Below, in pieces: positions 33,402 through 42,933 of a DNA stretch of 64,000 bases. The stretch comes from Catillopecten margaritatus gill symbiont (GTDB lineage Bacteria; Pseudomonadota; Gammaproteobacteria; PS1; Pseudothioglobaceae). Under the pieces are notes generated by a model. It was not told the origin of the DNA. It searched no databases and saw nothing but the letters and a program-made list of their open reading frames with translations. The DNA lies in contig CP138327.1 in the NCBI GenBank assembly GCA_037956075.1, positions 992,001 to 1,056,000 on the forward strand, given 5' to 3'. Every line of letters begins with the position of its first letter. The stretch's first letter is position 1. Made by a program: the position numbers and the translations under genes.

Positions 33402-35189
33402 TTTTTCGACCAAATTCACGCTACGCACTTTCAGTTGTATTTCTTCATCTAATTTCGGCAAATTTTTGAATTTAATCTGATCCATCATCCCTAATTCAGG
33501 AATCATAAATAAAGCCTTGTCCCCCCGAATATCCACCACGACACCTGTGCCTGTCCACTCTGGATTTTGCATTAAAAAGACGCATTTAAAATGGTCTTTG
33601 CTAAAACGGTCAACTCTACCAACATCGGACAACGCCATATTAACCGAACCGATAATTTCTTTTATTCGTGCTACCTCCAACATCGGCTTGTCATTGATGA
33701 AATTAATCAGCTGCTGGTGTGTCAATAAATCGTAATAACGACGCATCGGACTGGTAACTCGCAAGTAAGCAGGAAGCCCTAAACCATAATGCAATAATGG
33801 TTTTACCGAAGTCGCAGAACGCTTGAAATTCTTAATCGCTAAAAAAGATTCGCTTAAAGTTAAGTCATCTTTTTTAGCCAAAAATTCTTCCGTAAATGCA
33901 CCTTCATCTTGCAAAGCATACGGCACAGGAATGAGATTTTCGCTGGTAAATTGTGCCATCGTCCGCCCTGCCATCACCATCATTTCAGCCACTAAATCTC
34001 GACTGGCACTGGTCGCTTGTGGTGCTACAATCACTTTTCCATCAATAAAACGCACATCGACATTTGGCAAATGCAAGTTGATAGAGCCTTGACTATCACG
34101 GTATTTTTTATGCGTATCGCCAATCGCTTTAATTCTCGTCAACGCTGCATCTGAGCCGTCTTTTAAAATCTCATCAACTGCCTCATAAGTGGTATTCGTT
34201 ACACAAATCACACTTTGTATCACTTTGATATTATTAATATTTTCACCGTCAAATTCAAAACTAAACGACAAAGCATCCGATTTTTCAGTCACACCTAATG
34301 CTGATGCCTGCGTTACCGAAACAGGCAACATATGAATAATTTCATTCGGCAAATAAAAATTAGAGCCTCGCTCCTGTGCGTAGTTATCCAAGTCTGAACC
34401 CGATGGCACAATATTTGCCACATCCGCCACATGCACCCACAGAGTATCGCCGTCAATACTAATCGCATCATCAGCATCATTTGAGCCTTCGTTGTCAATC
34501 GCATAACAAGTAAGATGAGTCAAATCAGCCCGTTCAATTTCTGGCACTTGCACCGCAATTTCTTCATCTTTTGGAATGCCAAAACGGGCAGGATATGGAT
34601 TAAAACTTGACTCAAAATAATTAATTTTCAGCAACAGTTGATATGCCGCATCGGGTGTATTTTCCACCCCAATATGGCTTAAAATTTTTGCCGTTTTTGA
34701 TTGATTAAGGGCAACTCTGGAAATCTCTTTTAAATAAGGTTCATCTTGTTCATCGAAAGTATTATTAGAGAGATTTTCAACACAATGTGCCAAATTTTCA
34801 GCTACTATTTTCTCTTCATCTCGCTTCGCCTGAACGCTTTCAACTTGCGAAGTCGGACGCACAAAAATATGGTCTTTTCGCCAATAAAAATACAAACCAT
34901 CTTCAACCAACAAACAAACACACCAAGCATTTTGAGCGTTGTATTCATCAAATAACCATTCAGTAATTTCTTGTAGAGATAAGGTTTCTTCTTGAAAATC
35001 TACCAACACAGCAAGGTCAGCTTTTGAACAATTTTCATTAACCTGAGTAAATTCAGGATGAATAAAACGAAAGTCTTTTTCTCGAACTTTCAGCGTTGAA
35101 CCATCGGCAAATTCTAAAGAAAATTTACTTTCAATAATCTCAGCAATGCGAGCAGGTTTGCCCTTGTAGGCAACCAAAGAGTTTTTCAT
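33378..35189 (-). CDS. RNase II/R-family 3'-5' exoribonuclease
   Basis: A 603-residue RNB-type exoribonuclease. An N-terminal region of about 200 residues, the catalytic RNB domain with the Asp cluster NDADDAISID, SPMRRYYDLLTHQQL and the C-terminal S1-like beta-barrel (EWTGTGVVVDIRGDKALFMI) are present. It is shorter than E. coli RNase R (813) and RNase II (644), and lacks the classical cold-shock domains of RNase R at the N-terminus. It probably degrades mRNA in the cytoplasm. It follows gcvH by 15 bp on the same strand. Confidence 0.9.
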   Translation of the reverse strand: MKNSLVAYKGKPARIAEIIESKFSLEFADGSTLKVREKDFRFIHPEFTQVNENCSKADLAVLVDFQEETLSLQEITEWLFDEYNAQNAWCVCLLVEDGLYFYWRKDHIFVRPTSQVESVQAKRDEEKIVAENLAHCVENLSNNTFDEQDEPYLKEISRVALNQSKTAKILSHIGVENTPDAAYQLLLKINYFESSFNPYPARFGIPKDEEIAVQVPEIERADLTHLTCYAIDNEGSNDADDAISIDGDTLWVHVADVANIVPSGSDLDNYAQERGSNFYLPNEIIHMLPVSVTQASALGVTEKSDALSFSFEFDGENINNIKVIQSVICVTNTTYEAVDEILKDGSDAALTRIKAIGDTHKKYRDSQGSINLHLPNVDVRFIDGKVIVAPQATSASRDLVAEMMVMAGRTMAQFTSENLIPVPYALQDEGAFTEEFLAKKDDLTLSESFLAIKNFKRSATSVKPLLHYGLGLPAYLRVTSPMRRYYDLLTHQQLINFINDKPMLEVARIKEIIGSVNMALSDVGRVDRFSKDHFKCVFLMQNPEWTGTGVVVDIRGDKALFMIPELGMMDQIKFKNLPKLDEEIQLKVRSVNLVEKSANFKPV

Positions 35190-35204
35190 TGAAAAAGGTT
35201 TGCC

Positions 35205-35579
35205 TTAATCGAGTGTTTCGCCATATGCTTCAGCGTCCATCAAGCCATCAATCGCATCCGACTTAAATTTCACCAACCAACCATCGTCATAACAACTGGT
35301 ATTCACCAATTCCGGCTCGCCGTCAAGCACTTCATTTGCCTCAACCACTTCCAAATCAATCGGTGCATAAACACCACTCGCCGCCTTCACCGACTCCACC
35401 ACGCAAAACTCATCCTCCGCACTCGCCTCATCACCTTCACTCGGCAACTCCACAAATACCATATCGCCTAATAACGCCTGTGCATGGTCGGTAACGCCCA
35501 TTGTGTAAGTGCCATCACCATTATCTAAAATCCATTCATGGGTCTCGGTATATTGTCTGTCATCCCTTACTTCACTCAT
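35205..35579 (-). CDS. gcvH: Glycine cleavage system H protein
   Basis: A 124-residue lipoyl carrier that shuttles the aminomethyl group between GcvP, GcvT and GcvL. The lipoylated lysine is in [13 protein letters not shown], and TETHEWI is the conserved start region. The ATG at 35579 has a good GAAGGAG ribosome binding site and is preferred to 35594. It is downstream of gcvT with a 108-bp gap containing two hairpins. gcvP is not in the window. Confidence 0.97.
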   Translation of the reverse strand: MSEVRDDRQYTETHEWILDNGDGTYTMGVTDHAQALLGDMVFVELPSEGDEASAEDEFCVVESVKAASGVYAPIDLEVVEANEVLDGEPELVNTSCYDDGWLVKFKSDAIDGLMDAEAYGETLD

Positions 35580-35617
35580 TTTTATCTCCTTCATTTTCTT
35601 TAAAAATCAACCTTAAC

Positions 35618-35673
35618 TTACACGGGCAAGGCCCGTGTAAATCTGATTTGTTACACGAGCCTTGCCCGTGTAA
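35618..35673. repeat. Inverted pair of REP-like hairpins between gcvT and gcvH
   Basis: Hairpin 1 at 35618-35640 has arms TTACACGGGC / GCCCGTGTAA with loop AAG. Hairpin 2 at 35651-35673 has arms TTACACGAGC / GCCCGTGTAA (one mismatch) with loop CTT. The two are inverted copies of each other, like a bacterial interspersed mosaic element. The outer TTACAC/GTGTAA also frames the palindromes that flank the RAYT gene. They may also protect or attenuate the gcvT-gcvH transcript. Confidence 0.85.
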
Positions 35674-35687
35674 GTTCAAATCTAGCG

Positions 35688-36764
35688 TTAAACCCGTATT
35701 TTGCCATTACGCACAAAAGGCGGTTTGACTATTTTAGCCGATACCTGTTTATTACGCATCTCAATTTCACACAATCCCTCACTGCCTTTTGGCACACTCG
35801 CCAAGGCAATCGCTTTGCCCATTGTTGGTGAGAATGTGCCTGAGGTAACTTCGCCATCACCAATATTGGTCGTTACTTTTTGATGGTCACGAATCACACC
35901 TTTGCCTTCTAACACCAAGCCAACAATGGTTTTTTTTGCACCTTTTGCTTTTAAAGTTTCTAAGGCTTCACGACCAACAAAGGCACGATTTTCATCCGTC
36001 AAATCCACCGTCCAGGTCAATGCGGCTTCCAAAGGCGAGACTTCGTCATTCATCTCTGAACCATATAAACTCATCCCCGCCTCCAAACGCAAAGTATCTC
36101 TTGCTCCTAATCCACAAGGCTTAACCCCTGCTTCAAGCAACATTTTCCAAGTAAATTCAGCCGCCTTTTCAGGCAACATAATTTCAAACCCATCTTCGCC
36201 CGTATAACCCGTTCTCGCAACAAATAATTTCCCTACGCTGGCAGCATTAAACGGCTTCAACTCACCACAAATTTCCTCCACCCCTGCCATCGCTTGATAC
36301 ACTTTTTCTCTCGCATTCGGACCTTGCACGGCAATCATCGCTAAGTCAAATTTTGGCTCAACACGCACATCAAACCCCTCTGCCTGTGCGTTAATCCAAG
36401 CAATATCTTTCTCGGTCGTCCCCGCATTAATCACCATCCGATAATCGGTATCATCTTGATAATAAACAATCAAATCATCCACCACACCGCCCGTTTCATT
36501 CAACATACAACTGTATAACGCCTTGCCTGAAATTTTGAGTTTATCCACATCGTTAGCAATCAAAACACGCAAAAACTGCTTCGCCTCAGCACCTTTAAAA
36601 TCCACCACCGTCATATGCGAAACATCAAACATCCCTGCATCATTACGCACCTGATTATGCTCTTCTAATTGCGAACCATAATTCAACGGCATTTCCCAAC
36701 CGCCAAAATCAACCATTTTTCCATTAGCGTCTAAATGCGCTTGATATAAAGGGGTTTGTTTCAT
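35688..36764 (-). CDS. gcvT: Aminomethyltransferase (glycine cleavage system T protein)
   Basis: A 358-residue tetrahydrofolate-dependent enzyme that releases ammonia and forms 5,10-methylene-THF from the H-protein-bound intermediate. It starts [37 protein letters not shown] and [10 protein letters not shown] are hallmark motifs. The C-terminal barrel ends [10 protein letters not shown]. The ATG at 36764 overlaps the yciB stop (TAATG). Confidence 0.97.
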   Translation of the reverse strand: MKQTPLYQAHLDANGKMVDFGGWEMPLNYGSQLEEHNQVRNDAGMFDVSHMTVVDFKGAEAKQFLRVLIANDVDKLKISGKALYSCMLNETGGVVDDLIVYYQDDTDYRMVINAGTTEKDIAWINAQAEGFDVRVEPKFDLAMIAVQGPNAREKVYQAMAGVEEICGELKPFNAASVGKLFVARTGYTGEDGFEIMLPEKAAEFTWKMLLEAGVKPCGLGARDTLRLEAGMSLYGSEMNDEVSPLEAALTWTVDLTDENRAFVGREALETLKAKGAKKTIVGLVLEGKGVIRDHQKVTTNIGDGEVTSGTFSPTMGKAIALASVPKGSEGLCEIEMRNKQVSAKIVKPPFVRNGKIRV

Positions 36765-37429
36765 TATTTTGTCTCCTGAATATGTTTTGACATCATTACA
36801 ACTGTCACTAAAATTAGCACAAAAGTTAATCCCATCGTGCCAAATAATTTAAAGTTTACCCAAGACTCTTCTGTTTGCTGTGCTAATAAGCATAAATCCG
36901 GTTTAGCATTTTCAAGGCAATTAAGCCCACTTAAACCAAAACGCTCTCCATCGCCAAAAAAATTGGCATTTGCTTGAATAGAAGGCAATACATAATAATA
37001 AGCATTAATAATAGCAATAGCAATAAATCCACCCCCCCAAAGCCAAGTCATTCTTGTCCAAATAACAATGGGCAAGTGCAGTTCTTTACCCAACATTCGC
37101 TGCAATAAACTTTTATTACCAACCCACAAACTCCCAATTAAAGCCAAGGCAAAAACAACATACAAAACACTGACCTTCCACATAATAAAGAGTGGATTAT
37201 CAATATAAATGGTTAAACCACCAAAACCAATCAACAACACCAAACCGATTACCTGCGCCTTTTCAAATTTCCCATTACGAATACGCGTGATAATAATTTG
37301 CACCAATGTGGCAATGGTCATCGCAATAATCGCAGAATGCAGCCCTTCTTGCTGATAAAAATGTAAATCCTTGCTTTTATAAACAAGAAAAAATAACGCA
37401 ATCGGAAAAAAATCTAATAAAATTTTCAT
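36764..37429 (-). CDS. yciB: Inner-membrane protein YciB (intracellular septation family, IspZ)
   Basis: A 221-residue membrane protein with about six hydrophobic helices. [18 protein letters not shown] is the conserved family start and a long WGGGF region follows. The C-terminal 60 residues carry an unusual loop ([20 protein letters not shown], then two cysteines) before a last helix, so the protein is somewhat longer than E. coli YciB (179). YciB affects envelope synthesis and division. The start at 37429 is preferred to 37447; it overlaps the upstream PP0621-like gene by 4 bp. Confidence 0.88.
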   Translation of the reverse strand: MKILLDFFPIALFFLVYKSKDLHFYQQEGLHSAIIAMTIATLVQIIITRIRNGKFEKAQVIGLVLLIGFGGLTIYIDNPLFIMWKVSVLYVVFALALIGSLWVGNKSLLQRMLGKELHLPIVIWTRMTWLWGGGFIAIAIINAYYYVLPSIQANANFFGDGERFGLSGLNCLENAKPDLCLLAQQTEESWVNFKLFGTMGLTFVLILVTVVMMSKHIQETK

Positions 37430-37632
37430 AAACACGCCTTTGAACAATAAATTTTACCATCCTGCATAATTGCCTCATTCTCAGGAATATGCGTTTTACA
37501 AGCACTACACTCCACCATTTTATTCGCAGACGGCTGCTGTGTCGCAACACCCACAGATCCACGCAACTTCTTCCACAAAACAAACCCCACAACCGCCAAT
37601 AAAACAAACGGTAAAATTTTAATTAACCCCAT
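37426..37632 (-). CDS. Small PP0621-family protein with a C-x2-C metal-binding motif
   Basis: A 68-residue protein. An N-terminal hydrophobic segment (LIKILPFVLLAVVGFVLW) serves as membrane anchor. The C-terminal half has ECSACKTHIPENEAI and YCSKACL, two C-x2-C-like pairs suited to bind zinc. It matches the PP0621 family of small proteins with unknown function. The start at 37632 is preferred because the longer frame to 37671 adds a second hydrophobic run close to the tRNA-Leu promoter. It is translationally coupled to yciB. Confidence 0.75.
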   Translation of the reverse strand: MGLIKILPFVLLAVVGFVLWKKLRGSVGVATQQPSANKMVECSACKTHIPENEAIMQDGKIYCSKACL

Positions 37633-37719
37633 AAAAAATTTAATAAAAACAAAAAATAGAATTTTACCCACGCTTAGTATATAATTTCCCCTTTTTATGT
37701 GTCTATATTTACCTTCATT

Positions 37720-37806
37720 GCCCGGGTGGTGAAATTGGTAGACACACAGGACTTAAAATCCTGCGCCTTCACGGGCGTGCCGGTTCGATTCCGGCCCCGG
37801 GCACCA
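37720..37806 (+). tRNA. tRNA-Leu (TAA)
   Basis: An 87-base class II tRNA with encoded CCA. The acceptor stem GCCCGGG pairs with CCCGGGC. The anticodon arm is CAGGA-CTTAAAA-TCCTG with TAA. A long variable arm (GCGCCTTCACGGGCGT) is typical of tRNA-Leu. A TATAAT at 37680-37685 probably serves as its -10 box. Confidence 0.97.
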
Positions 37807-37811
37807 TACTC

Positions 37812-37860
37812 AAACCCTTTATTTAATTGACTTTATGTTTTTTAAATAAAGGGTTTTTTA
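37812..37860 (+). terminator. Terminator after tRNA-Leu
   Basis: A 14-bp stem, AAACCCTTTATTTA with TAAATAAAGGGTTT, followed by TTTTA. It begins 6 bp after the tRNA CCA end. Confidence 0.8.
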
Positions 37861-37993
37861 TTGCCTGTAAAAACACAAATGACGACAAAATGACGACACT
37901 AAAAATTAATTGGATTTAATTCGATCATGTCTTGTAGATGATTGAGTGCTAAATACAGTAAAATTTAATCATATTGCTTACTAGGAGAAAACC

Positions 37994-38380
37994 ATGCAAA
38001 AAGACATTATTTCAACAGACAAAGCGCCACAAGCAATCGGCACTTATTCACAGGCAGTCGCTGTAACGGGTGGCACGACGGTTTATTTATCGGGGCAAAT
38101 TCCCTTGATTCCTGAGACGATGGAGATGGTGGAAGGAGATATTAGCGCACAGATTCATCAGGTATTTAAGAATTTAACGGCAATTTGTGAAGCGTCGGGT
38201 GGGGATTTGAGTAATATTGTGAAGCTTAATATTTTCTTGACAGATTTGAGTTATTTTCCGATTGTTAATGAGATTATGGCACAGTATTTTGCACAGCCCT
38301 ATCCTGCACGAGCGGCAGTTGGCATTAAAGAATTACCAAAAGCGGCACAAGTAGAAATGGATGCTGTATTGGTAAAATAA
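37994..38380 (+). CDS. ridA: RidA-family enamine/imine deaminase
   Basis: A 128-residue Rid protein that hydrolyses reactive enamines and imines from PLP enzymes. It has the N-terminal [12 protein letters not shown] (substrate loop), LSGQIPL, the [11 protein letters not shown] strand and the conserved catalytic Arg in [10 protein letters not shown]. An AGGAG ribosome binding site is clear before the ATG. It leads a long run of closely spaced plus-strand genes, with recG starting 2 bp after its stop. Confidence 0.96.
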   Translation: MQKDIISTDKAPQAIGTYSQAVAVTGGTTVYLSGQIPLIPETMEMVEGDISAQIHQVFKNLTAICEASGGDLSNIVKLNIFLTDLSYFPIVNEIMAQYFAQPYPARAAVGIKELPKAAQVEMDAVLVK

Positions 38381-38381
38381 G

Positions 38382-40445
38382 ATGAGCGCACTATCCGATC
38401 CAGTTATTTCAATTCATGGGCTAGGGCCCAAGGCACGAGATAATTTGAATGGGATTGGGATTTATAATTTGGAGCATTTGTTGTTTCATTTGCCGCTTCG
38501 CTATCAAAACAAAACCCGTTTTACCCAGTTAAAAGAAGCCCGTGTGGGGGATGAAATTTTGGTGCAATTGACGATTGATGATGTGCAAATTGTTCCATCA
38601 CGCATGCGACAAATGTTGTGTCATTTGTCGGATGAAAATGGGCGACGATTGTTGTTGCGATTTTTTCATTTCAATCAATATCAGCGGGAGAAACTAACGC
38701 GAGATGATATTATTCAGTGTTTTGGTGAGGTAAAAATCGGCAAAGATGGGTTGGAAATGCATCATCCTGAATATCGGTTGATTTCCAAAGGGCAAGCGAC
38801 TTTATTGGATAAAACACTGAGTCCGATTTATCCATTAACGGGCAATATTCATCACCCACAGATGAAAAAATGGGTGAATGTGGCAATGGAGGCGTTAAAA
38901 AATTCACCTTTGGTGGATAATTTTGAACGCTTTACCCATTCTATGCCTTCGCTGAAACAGGCGTTATCCATTTTACATCACCCACAGGAAAATGAAAATT
39001 TAGAACAAATTGCAGAGTTTCGTCATATTGCACAGCAACGATTGATTATTGAGGAACTGTGTGCACAACAGCTCAGTTTGCTCAAACTCAAAGAACAGCG
39101 AAAACAGAAAATTGCCAATGTTTTTGCTTTTAAAGATGCACTTTCTACTCAATTACACCAATATTTGGGTTTTGATTTAACCAAAGCACAACAACGCAGT
39201 ATCGAAGAAATTAATGCGGATTTGTCGTCTAATCACCCGATGTTGCGATTATTACAAGGGGATGTGGGTTCGGGCAAAACCATTGTCGCTGTTTTTGCTT
39301 GTTTGCAGGCGGTTGAAAATGGGTTTCAGGCAGCAATTATGGCACCGACTGAAATCCTTGCTCATCAGCATTTACAAGGATTTTCTGATTATTTAAATCC
39401 ATTAGGAATTGAAGTGGCATTTTTAACAGGCTCACAAAATGCTGCCACCCGCAAAGAACAATTAAAAAAAATACAATCAGGCAGTGCACAGGTAGTTATT
39501 GGCACGCATGCTTTATTTCAAGAAGCGGTGGAATTTAGTAAACTCGGTTTGATAATTATTGACGAACAACATAAATTCGGTGTTCATCAGCGCTTATCTT
39601 TGGCACAAAAAGCCCATAATACTCCGCATCAATTAGTGATGACAGCCACCCCTATTCCTCGTTCATTAACAATGAGTGCTTATGCAGATTTGGATTCATC
39701 GATTATTGACGAATTACCACCAGGTAGAACACCCGTGCAAACAGTAGCACTCAGTAATGAGCGAAAAGGGGAAGTGATTGATAAAATCAAACAGGTGTGC
39801 GATGGGGATAATCAGGTGTATTGGGTTTGCACTTTGATTGACGAATCTGAGGTTTTGCGAGCAGAATCTGCCACCAACACCCATCTTTATTTGCAAGAAA
39901 ATTTATCTGAATTATCCGTGGTTTTAGTTCACGGAAAAATGAATAAAGACGAAAAAACTGCCATTATGCAACAATTTAAAATAGGTGAAATCAATGTTTT
40001 GGTAGCAACCACGGTCATTGAAGTTGGCGTTAATGTACCCAACGCATCGCTAATGGTAATTGAAAATTCTGAGCGATTAGGTTTGGCACAACTGCATCAA
40101 TTGCGGGGTCGTGTCGGACGAGGTAGCGATAAAAGTATTTGTATCTTAATGTATCAACCACCGCTTGGTCAAAATGCCACTCAGCGATTGGGTATTCTCA
40201 GAGAAAGCAACGATGGCTTTAAAATCGCAGAGAAGGATTTGGAATTACGAGGCCCTGGAGAAATTCTTGGCACTCAACAAACGGGGGTTGCCGATATGAA
40301 AATTGCCAATGTGATGCGTGATGGCTATTTGATTGAAAAAGCGCGTTATTATTGTCAACAATTTATGCAGGAAGATGAGGCGAAACAGCAAGCACTCATT
40401 TTGCGTTGGATTACCGATGACAAATCGCAATATGCGAACACTTAA
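38382..40445 (+). CDS. recG: ATP-dependent DNA helicase RecG
   Basis: A 687-residue branch-migration helicase that regresses stalled forks. An N-terminal wedge/OB domain covers residues 1-200. The helicase core has Walker A LQGDVGSGKTIVA, the DEAH-type box IIDEQHKFGV, TATPIPRSL, and motif VI QLRGRVGRGS. The C-terminal TRG-like segment is present (GFKIAEKDLELRGPGEILGTQQTG). Length matches the family (about 690). Confidence 0.97.
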   Translation: MSALSDPVISIHGLGPKARDNLNGIGIYNLEHLLFHLPLRYQNKTRFTQLKEARVGDEILVQLTIDDVQIVPSRMRQMLCHLSDENGRRLLLRFFHFNQYQREKLTRDDIIQCFGEVKIGKDGLEMHHPEYRLISKGQATLLDKTLSPIYPLTGNIHHPQMKKWVNVAMEALKNSPLVDNFERFTHSMPSLKQALSILHHPQENENLEQIAEFRHIAQQRLIIEELCAQQLSLLKLKEQRKQKIANVFAFKDALSTQLHQYLGFDLTKAQQRSIEEINADLSSNHPMLRLLQGDVGSGKTIVAVFACLQAVENGFQAAIMAPTEILAHQHLQGFSDYLNPLGIEVAFLTGSQNAATRKEQLKKIQSGSAQVVIGTHALFQEAVEFSKLGLIIIDEQHKFGVHQRLSLAQKAHNTPHQLVMTATPIPRSLTMSAYADLDSSIIDELPPGRTPVQTVALSNERKGEVIDKIKQVCDGDNQVYWVCTLIDESEVLRAESATNTHLYLQENLSELSVVLVHGKMNKDEKTAIMQQFKIGEINVLVATTVIEVGVNVPNASLMVIENSERLGLAQLHQLRGRVGRGSDKSICILMYQPPLGQNATQRLGILRESNDGFKIAEKDLELRGPGEILGTQQTGVADMKIANVMRDGYLIEKARYYCQQFMQEDEAKQQALILRWITDDKSQYANT

Positions 40446-40457
40446 AAAAGAGCACTT

Positions 40458-40925
40458 ATGAATACTGAAAATCTTATTTGGGAAAAGTTAAATAACGACC
40501 CCCTTGAATCGAACCTCTTGGAATCATGGTTGATAGATGATGCGTCATTAACTAAAAAACTTAAGCAAAAATTTGCAGATTTTTCGGTTAAGGTTTTGTC
40601 AGAAATACAAGGTAAGGCACATAATAATGAACAAGATTTGCTTGGCACACAAGCCGATTGTATTATTCGTGAAGTGGAGTTATGGGGCAACCAACACGCC
40701 GTGGTTTTTGCACGCTCGATTATTCCAATAACTGACGATACGCAGAATTTATTGGGGATTGGATCCAAACCGCTGGGGGAGATTTTATTTAATGATGCAT
40801 CCATTGCCCGAGGAGAGTTGCAAATTACACGGATGGGGGATGTTTGGGGTAGGCGTTCGACTTTTGCTATTGGCGATACACGAGTATTAGTCAGTGAGTT
40901 CTTTTTAGAGGCTTTGTATGCGTGA
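40458..40925 (+). CDS. ubiC: Chorismate pyruvate-lyase
   Basis: A 155-residue enzyme converting chorismate to 4-hydroxybenzoate, the first ubiquinone-ring precursor. Family motifs are RSIIPI (ARSIIPITD), LLGIGSKPLGEILF and the C-terminal YGRRS-like VWGRRSTFAI followed by VLVSEFFLEAL. It differs from the usual ubiC-ubiA pairing, as the next gene is cmoA (8-bp overlap). Placement after recG indicates one transcript. Confidence 0.88.
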   Translation: MNTENLIWEKLNNDPLESNLLESWLIDDASLTKKLKQKFADFSVKVLSEIQGKAHNNEQDLLGTQADCIIREVELWGNQHAVVFARSIIPITDDTQNLLGIGSKPLGEILFNDASIARGELQITRMGDVWGRRSTFAIGDTRVLVSEFFLEALYA

Positions 40926-41631
40926 TGATATTTTTTCTAAGAAAAACGATTTAGTTGATTTCATTTTTGACGAAAGCGTGGTTACTGTATTTGACGATAT
41001 GGTGCGGCGTTCGGTGCCTGGGTATCAATCAATGATTGAGATGATTGGACTGATGGTGGGGAAATATGGGCAGGATGGAAGTCAATATTATGACTTGGGG
41101 GCTTCAACGGGGGCGACTTCGATTGCACTTGGGATGAATAATACCTATCAAAATAATCGTATTATTGCGGTGGATAATTCTGTAGAAATGACAAAAAAAT
41201 GTGTGGAAAATCTCACAGGAAAGATAGAAAATTTTGAGGTAGTTTGTGCGGATATTGAGGATATTGTGATTGAAAATGCATCAGTCGTGGTGTTAAATCT
41301 CACTCTGCAATTTATCAAACCTGAAAAAAGACAGGGGTTAATAGATAGGATTTATCAAGGATTAAATAAAGGCGGCGTGCTAATTGTATCGGAAAAAATC
41401 CATTTTAACGATGTACAAAAACAAGAGGCAATAACCAAATTACACTTAGATTTCAAACGCGCGAATGGCTATAGCGAGTTAGAAATTTCGGCAAAAAGAC
41501 AGTCGATTGAAAATGTGTTGATTACCGACGATGCACAAACGCATTTTGTGCGTTTTAGTGCCGCAGGATTTGCAAATAGTCTGTGTCATTTTAAATGTCT
41601 GAATTTTGCGTCTTTCTTAGCCGTCAAATAA
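40918..41631 (+). CDS. cmoA: Carboxy-S-adenosyl-L-methionine synthase
   Basis: A 237-residue SAM-fold enzyme that makes carboxy-SAM from SAM and prephenate, for 5-oxyacetic acid modification of tRNA wobble uridine. [21 protein letters not shown] is the hallmark N-terminal stretch. The SAM loop is [12 protein letters not shown], and [10 protein letters not shown] follows. The partner cmoB is absent from the window. It overlaps ubiC by 8 bp. Confidence 0.95.
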   Translation: MRDDIFSKKNDLVDFIFDESVVTVFDDMVRRSVPGYQSMIEMIGLMVGKYGQDGSQYYDLGASTGATSIALGMNNTYQNNRIIAVDNSVEMTKKCVENLTGKIENFEVVCADIEDIVIENASVVVLNLTLQFIKPEKRQGLIDRIYQGLNKGGVLIVSEKIHFNDVQKQEAITKLHLDFKRANGYSELEISAKRQSIENVLITDDAQTHFVRFSAAGFANSLCHFKCLNFASFLAVK

Positions 41632-41650
41632 TTGTAAAATAGCGAACACT

Positions 41651-42232
41651 ATGCTTTTAATGATTGACAATTACGATTCGTTTACTTACAACTTAGTCCA
41701 ATATTTTGGCGAGTTAGGGCAGGAGGTGGTCGTCTATCGCAATGATGAAATTAGCGTGGCAGAAATTGAGAAATTGAACCCTGAATTTTTAGTCATTTCG
41801 CCAGGGCCTTGCACGCCGACTGAGGCGGGGATTTCGATTGAGGCGATTAAAACTTTTGCGGGGAAAATCCCGATGTTGGGAGTGTGCTTAGGTTTTCAGG
41901 CGATGACGCAGGCATTTGGTGGTAAAGTGGTTGGGGCAAAGGAAATTATGCACGGTAAAATATCCCCCGTGCATCACGCCTGTCAAGGGGTATTTGTTGG
42001 GTTGAAAAATCCCTTAAATGCAACGCGTTATCACTCATTGGTAGCAGAACAATCCAGTTTGCCAGCGTGTTTTGAAGTTACTGCTTGGACAAATGATGAG
42101 CAAGGGAATATCGATGAAATTATGGGTATTCGACATAAAGAAATGGCGATTGAGGGAGTACAATTTCACCCTGAGTCGATTTTGACCGAACAAGGTCATG
42201 AGATGTTAAATAATTTTTTACAAAGGAAATAA
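41651..42232 (+). CDS. trpG: Glutamine amidotransferase, anthranilate/aminodeoxychorismate synthase component II
   Basis: A 193-residue class I amidotransferase. It starts [19 protein letters not shown]. The nucleophile is in GVCLGFQAM and the His-Glu pair in [11 protein letters not shown]. It supplies ammonia to TrpE (tryptophan) or PabB (folate); a solitary gene without trpE, as here, often serves both. It follows cmoA by 19 bp. Confidence 0.94.
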   Translation: MLLMIDNYDSFTYNLVQYFGELGQEVVVYRNDEISVAEIEKLNPEFLVISPGPCTPTEAGISIEAIKTFAGKIPMLGVCLGFQAMTQAFGGKVVGAKEIMHGKISPVHHACQGVFVGLKNPLNATRYHSLVAEQSSLPACFEVTAWTNDEQGNIDEIMGIRHKEMAIEGVQFHPESILTEQGHEMLNNFLQRK

Positions 42233-42234
42233 AT

Positions 42235-42672
42235 ATGGAAATTTTAGAATTTTTGTTAAACGATGACCAGATATTCACCACCATCACTTTGGTGGTTTTA
42301 GTGGCTTTATTCATCGGTAATATTGTTACTGATAAACTCAGAAAATATGAAGAAATTACAGTCAATGAGGCGATTACACTGATGGATGAAAAGGATTTGA
42401 TTATTTTGGATGTGCGTGAAGACAAAGAACGCAAATCGGGCTTTATTGCGAAGGATGTGCACATTCCATTATCGCAGGTTAAAAATAAATTGGCGACTTT
42501 GGATAACACTAAAAAAGTCTTGGTTTATTGTCGTAGCGGTGCACGCTCTGCACACATTGCAGGGATGTTGACTCGCAATGAATTTGAACATGTTTATAAC
42601 TTAAAAGGCGGTATTAACGCTTGGCAAAAAGCCAATTTACCGATTAGTACCAAAGCAAATAAGAAAAAATAG
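42235..42672 (+). CDS. Membrane-anchored rhodanese-like protein (YibN-like)
   Basis: 145 residues. One N-terminal membrane helix (TTITLVVLVALFIGNIV) is followed by a rhodanese domain with the active-site loop VYCRSGARSAH, whose Cys can carry sulfane sulfur, and a conserved LDVREDKE strand. The order rhodanese-grxC-gpsA corresponds to yibN-grxC-secB-gpsA in E. coli, but secB is absent here. It probably takes part in sulfur transfer or membrane-protein biogenesis as reported for YibN. Confidence 0.9.
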   Translation: MEILEFLLNDDQIFTTITLVVLVALFIGNIVTDKLRKYEEITVNEAITLMDEKDLIILDVREDKERKSGFIAKDVHIPLSQVKNKLATLDNTKKVLVYCRSGARSAHIAGMLTRNEFEHVYNLKGGINAWQKANLPISTKANKKK

Positions 42673-42681
42673 GGGATAAAA

Positions 42682-42933
42682 ATGAAAAAGAATTACATTT
42701 ACTGTTCAGATACCTGTCCATTTTGTCAAAGCGCATACCAGTTATTGGAAAGCAAAGGCATCCCGTTTAAAAAACGCTATGTTAAAGACCAAAATGACTG
42801 GGATGAAGTAATGGAAGCAACGGGTAGAAATACGGTACCACAAGTTTTCATTAATGGCACACATATGGGTGGGTTTGATGATTTATACGCTGCCGAGCAA
42901 TCGGGCAAATTAGACGATATTCTCAATGGCTAG
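42682..42933 (+). CDS. grxC: Glutaredoxin 3
   Basis: An 83-residue glutaredoxin with the dithiol motif C-P-F-C (SDTCPFCQSAYQLL), the TVPQVFING cis-Pro loop and the glutathione-binding GGFDDLYA. It reduces mixed disulfides with glutathione in the cytoplasm. It ends 8 bp inside gpsA. Confidence 0.95.
   Translation: MKKNYIYCSDTCPFCQSAYQLLESKGIPFKKRYVKDQNDWDEVMEATGRNTVPQVFINGTHMGGFDDLYAAEQSGKLDDILNG

Noticed and set aside
37720..37993. tRNA-Leu as an integration site of a genomic island
   Set aside because: No duplicate of the tRNA 3' end and no integrase gene are found; ordinary genes lie on both sides. Only the short repeated word TGACGACA near 37880-37895 was noticed.
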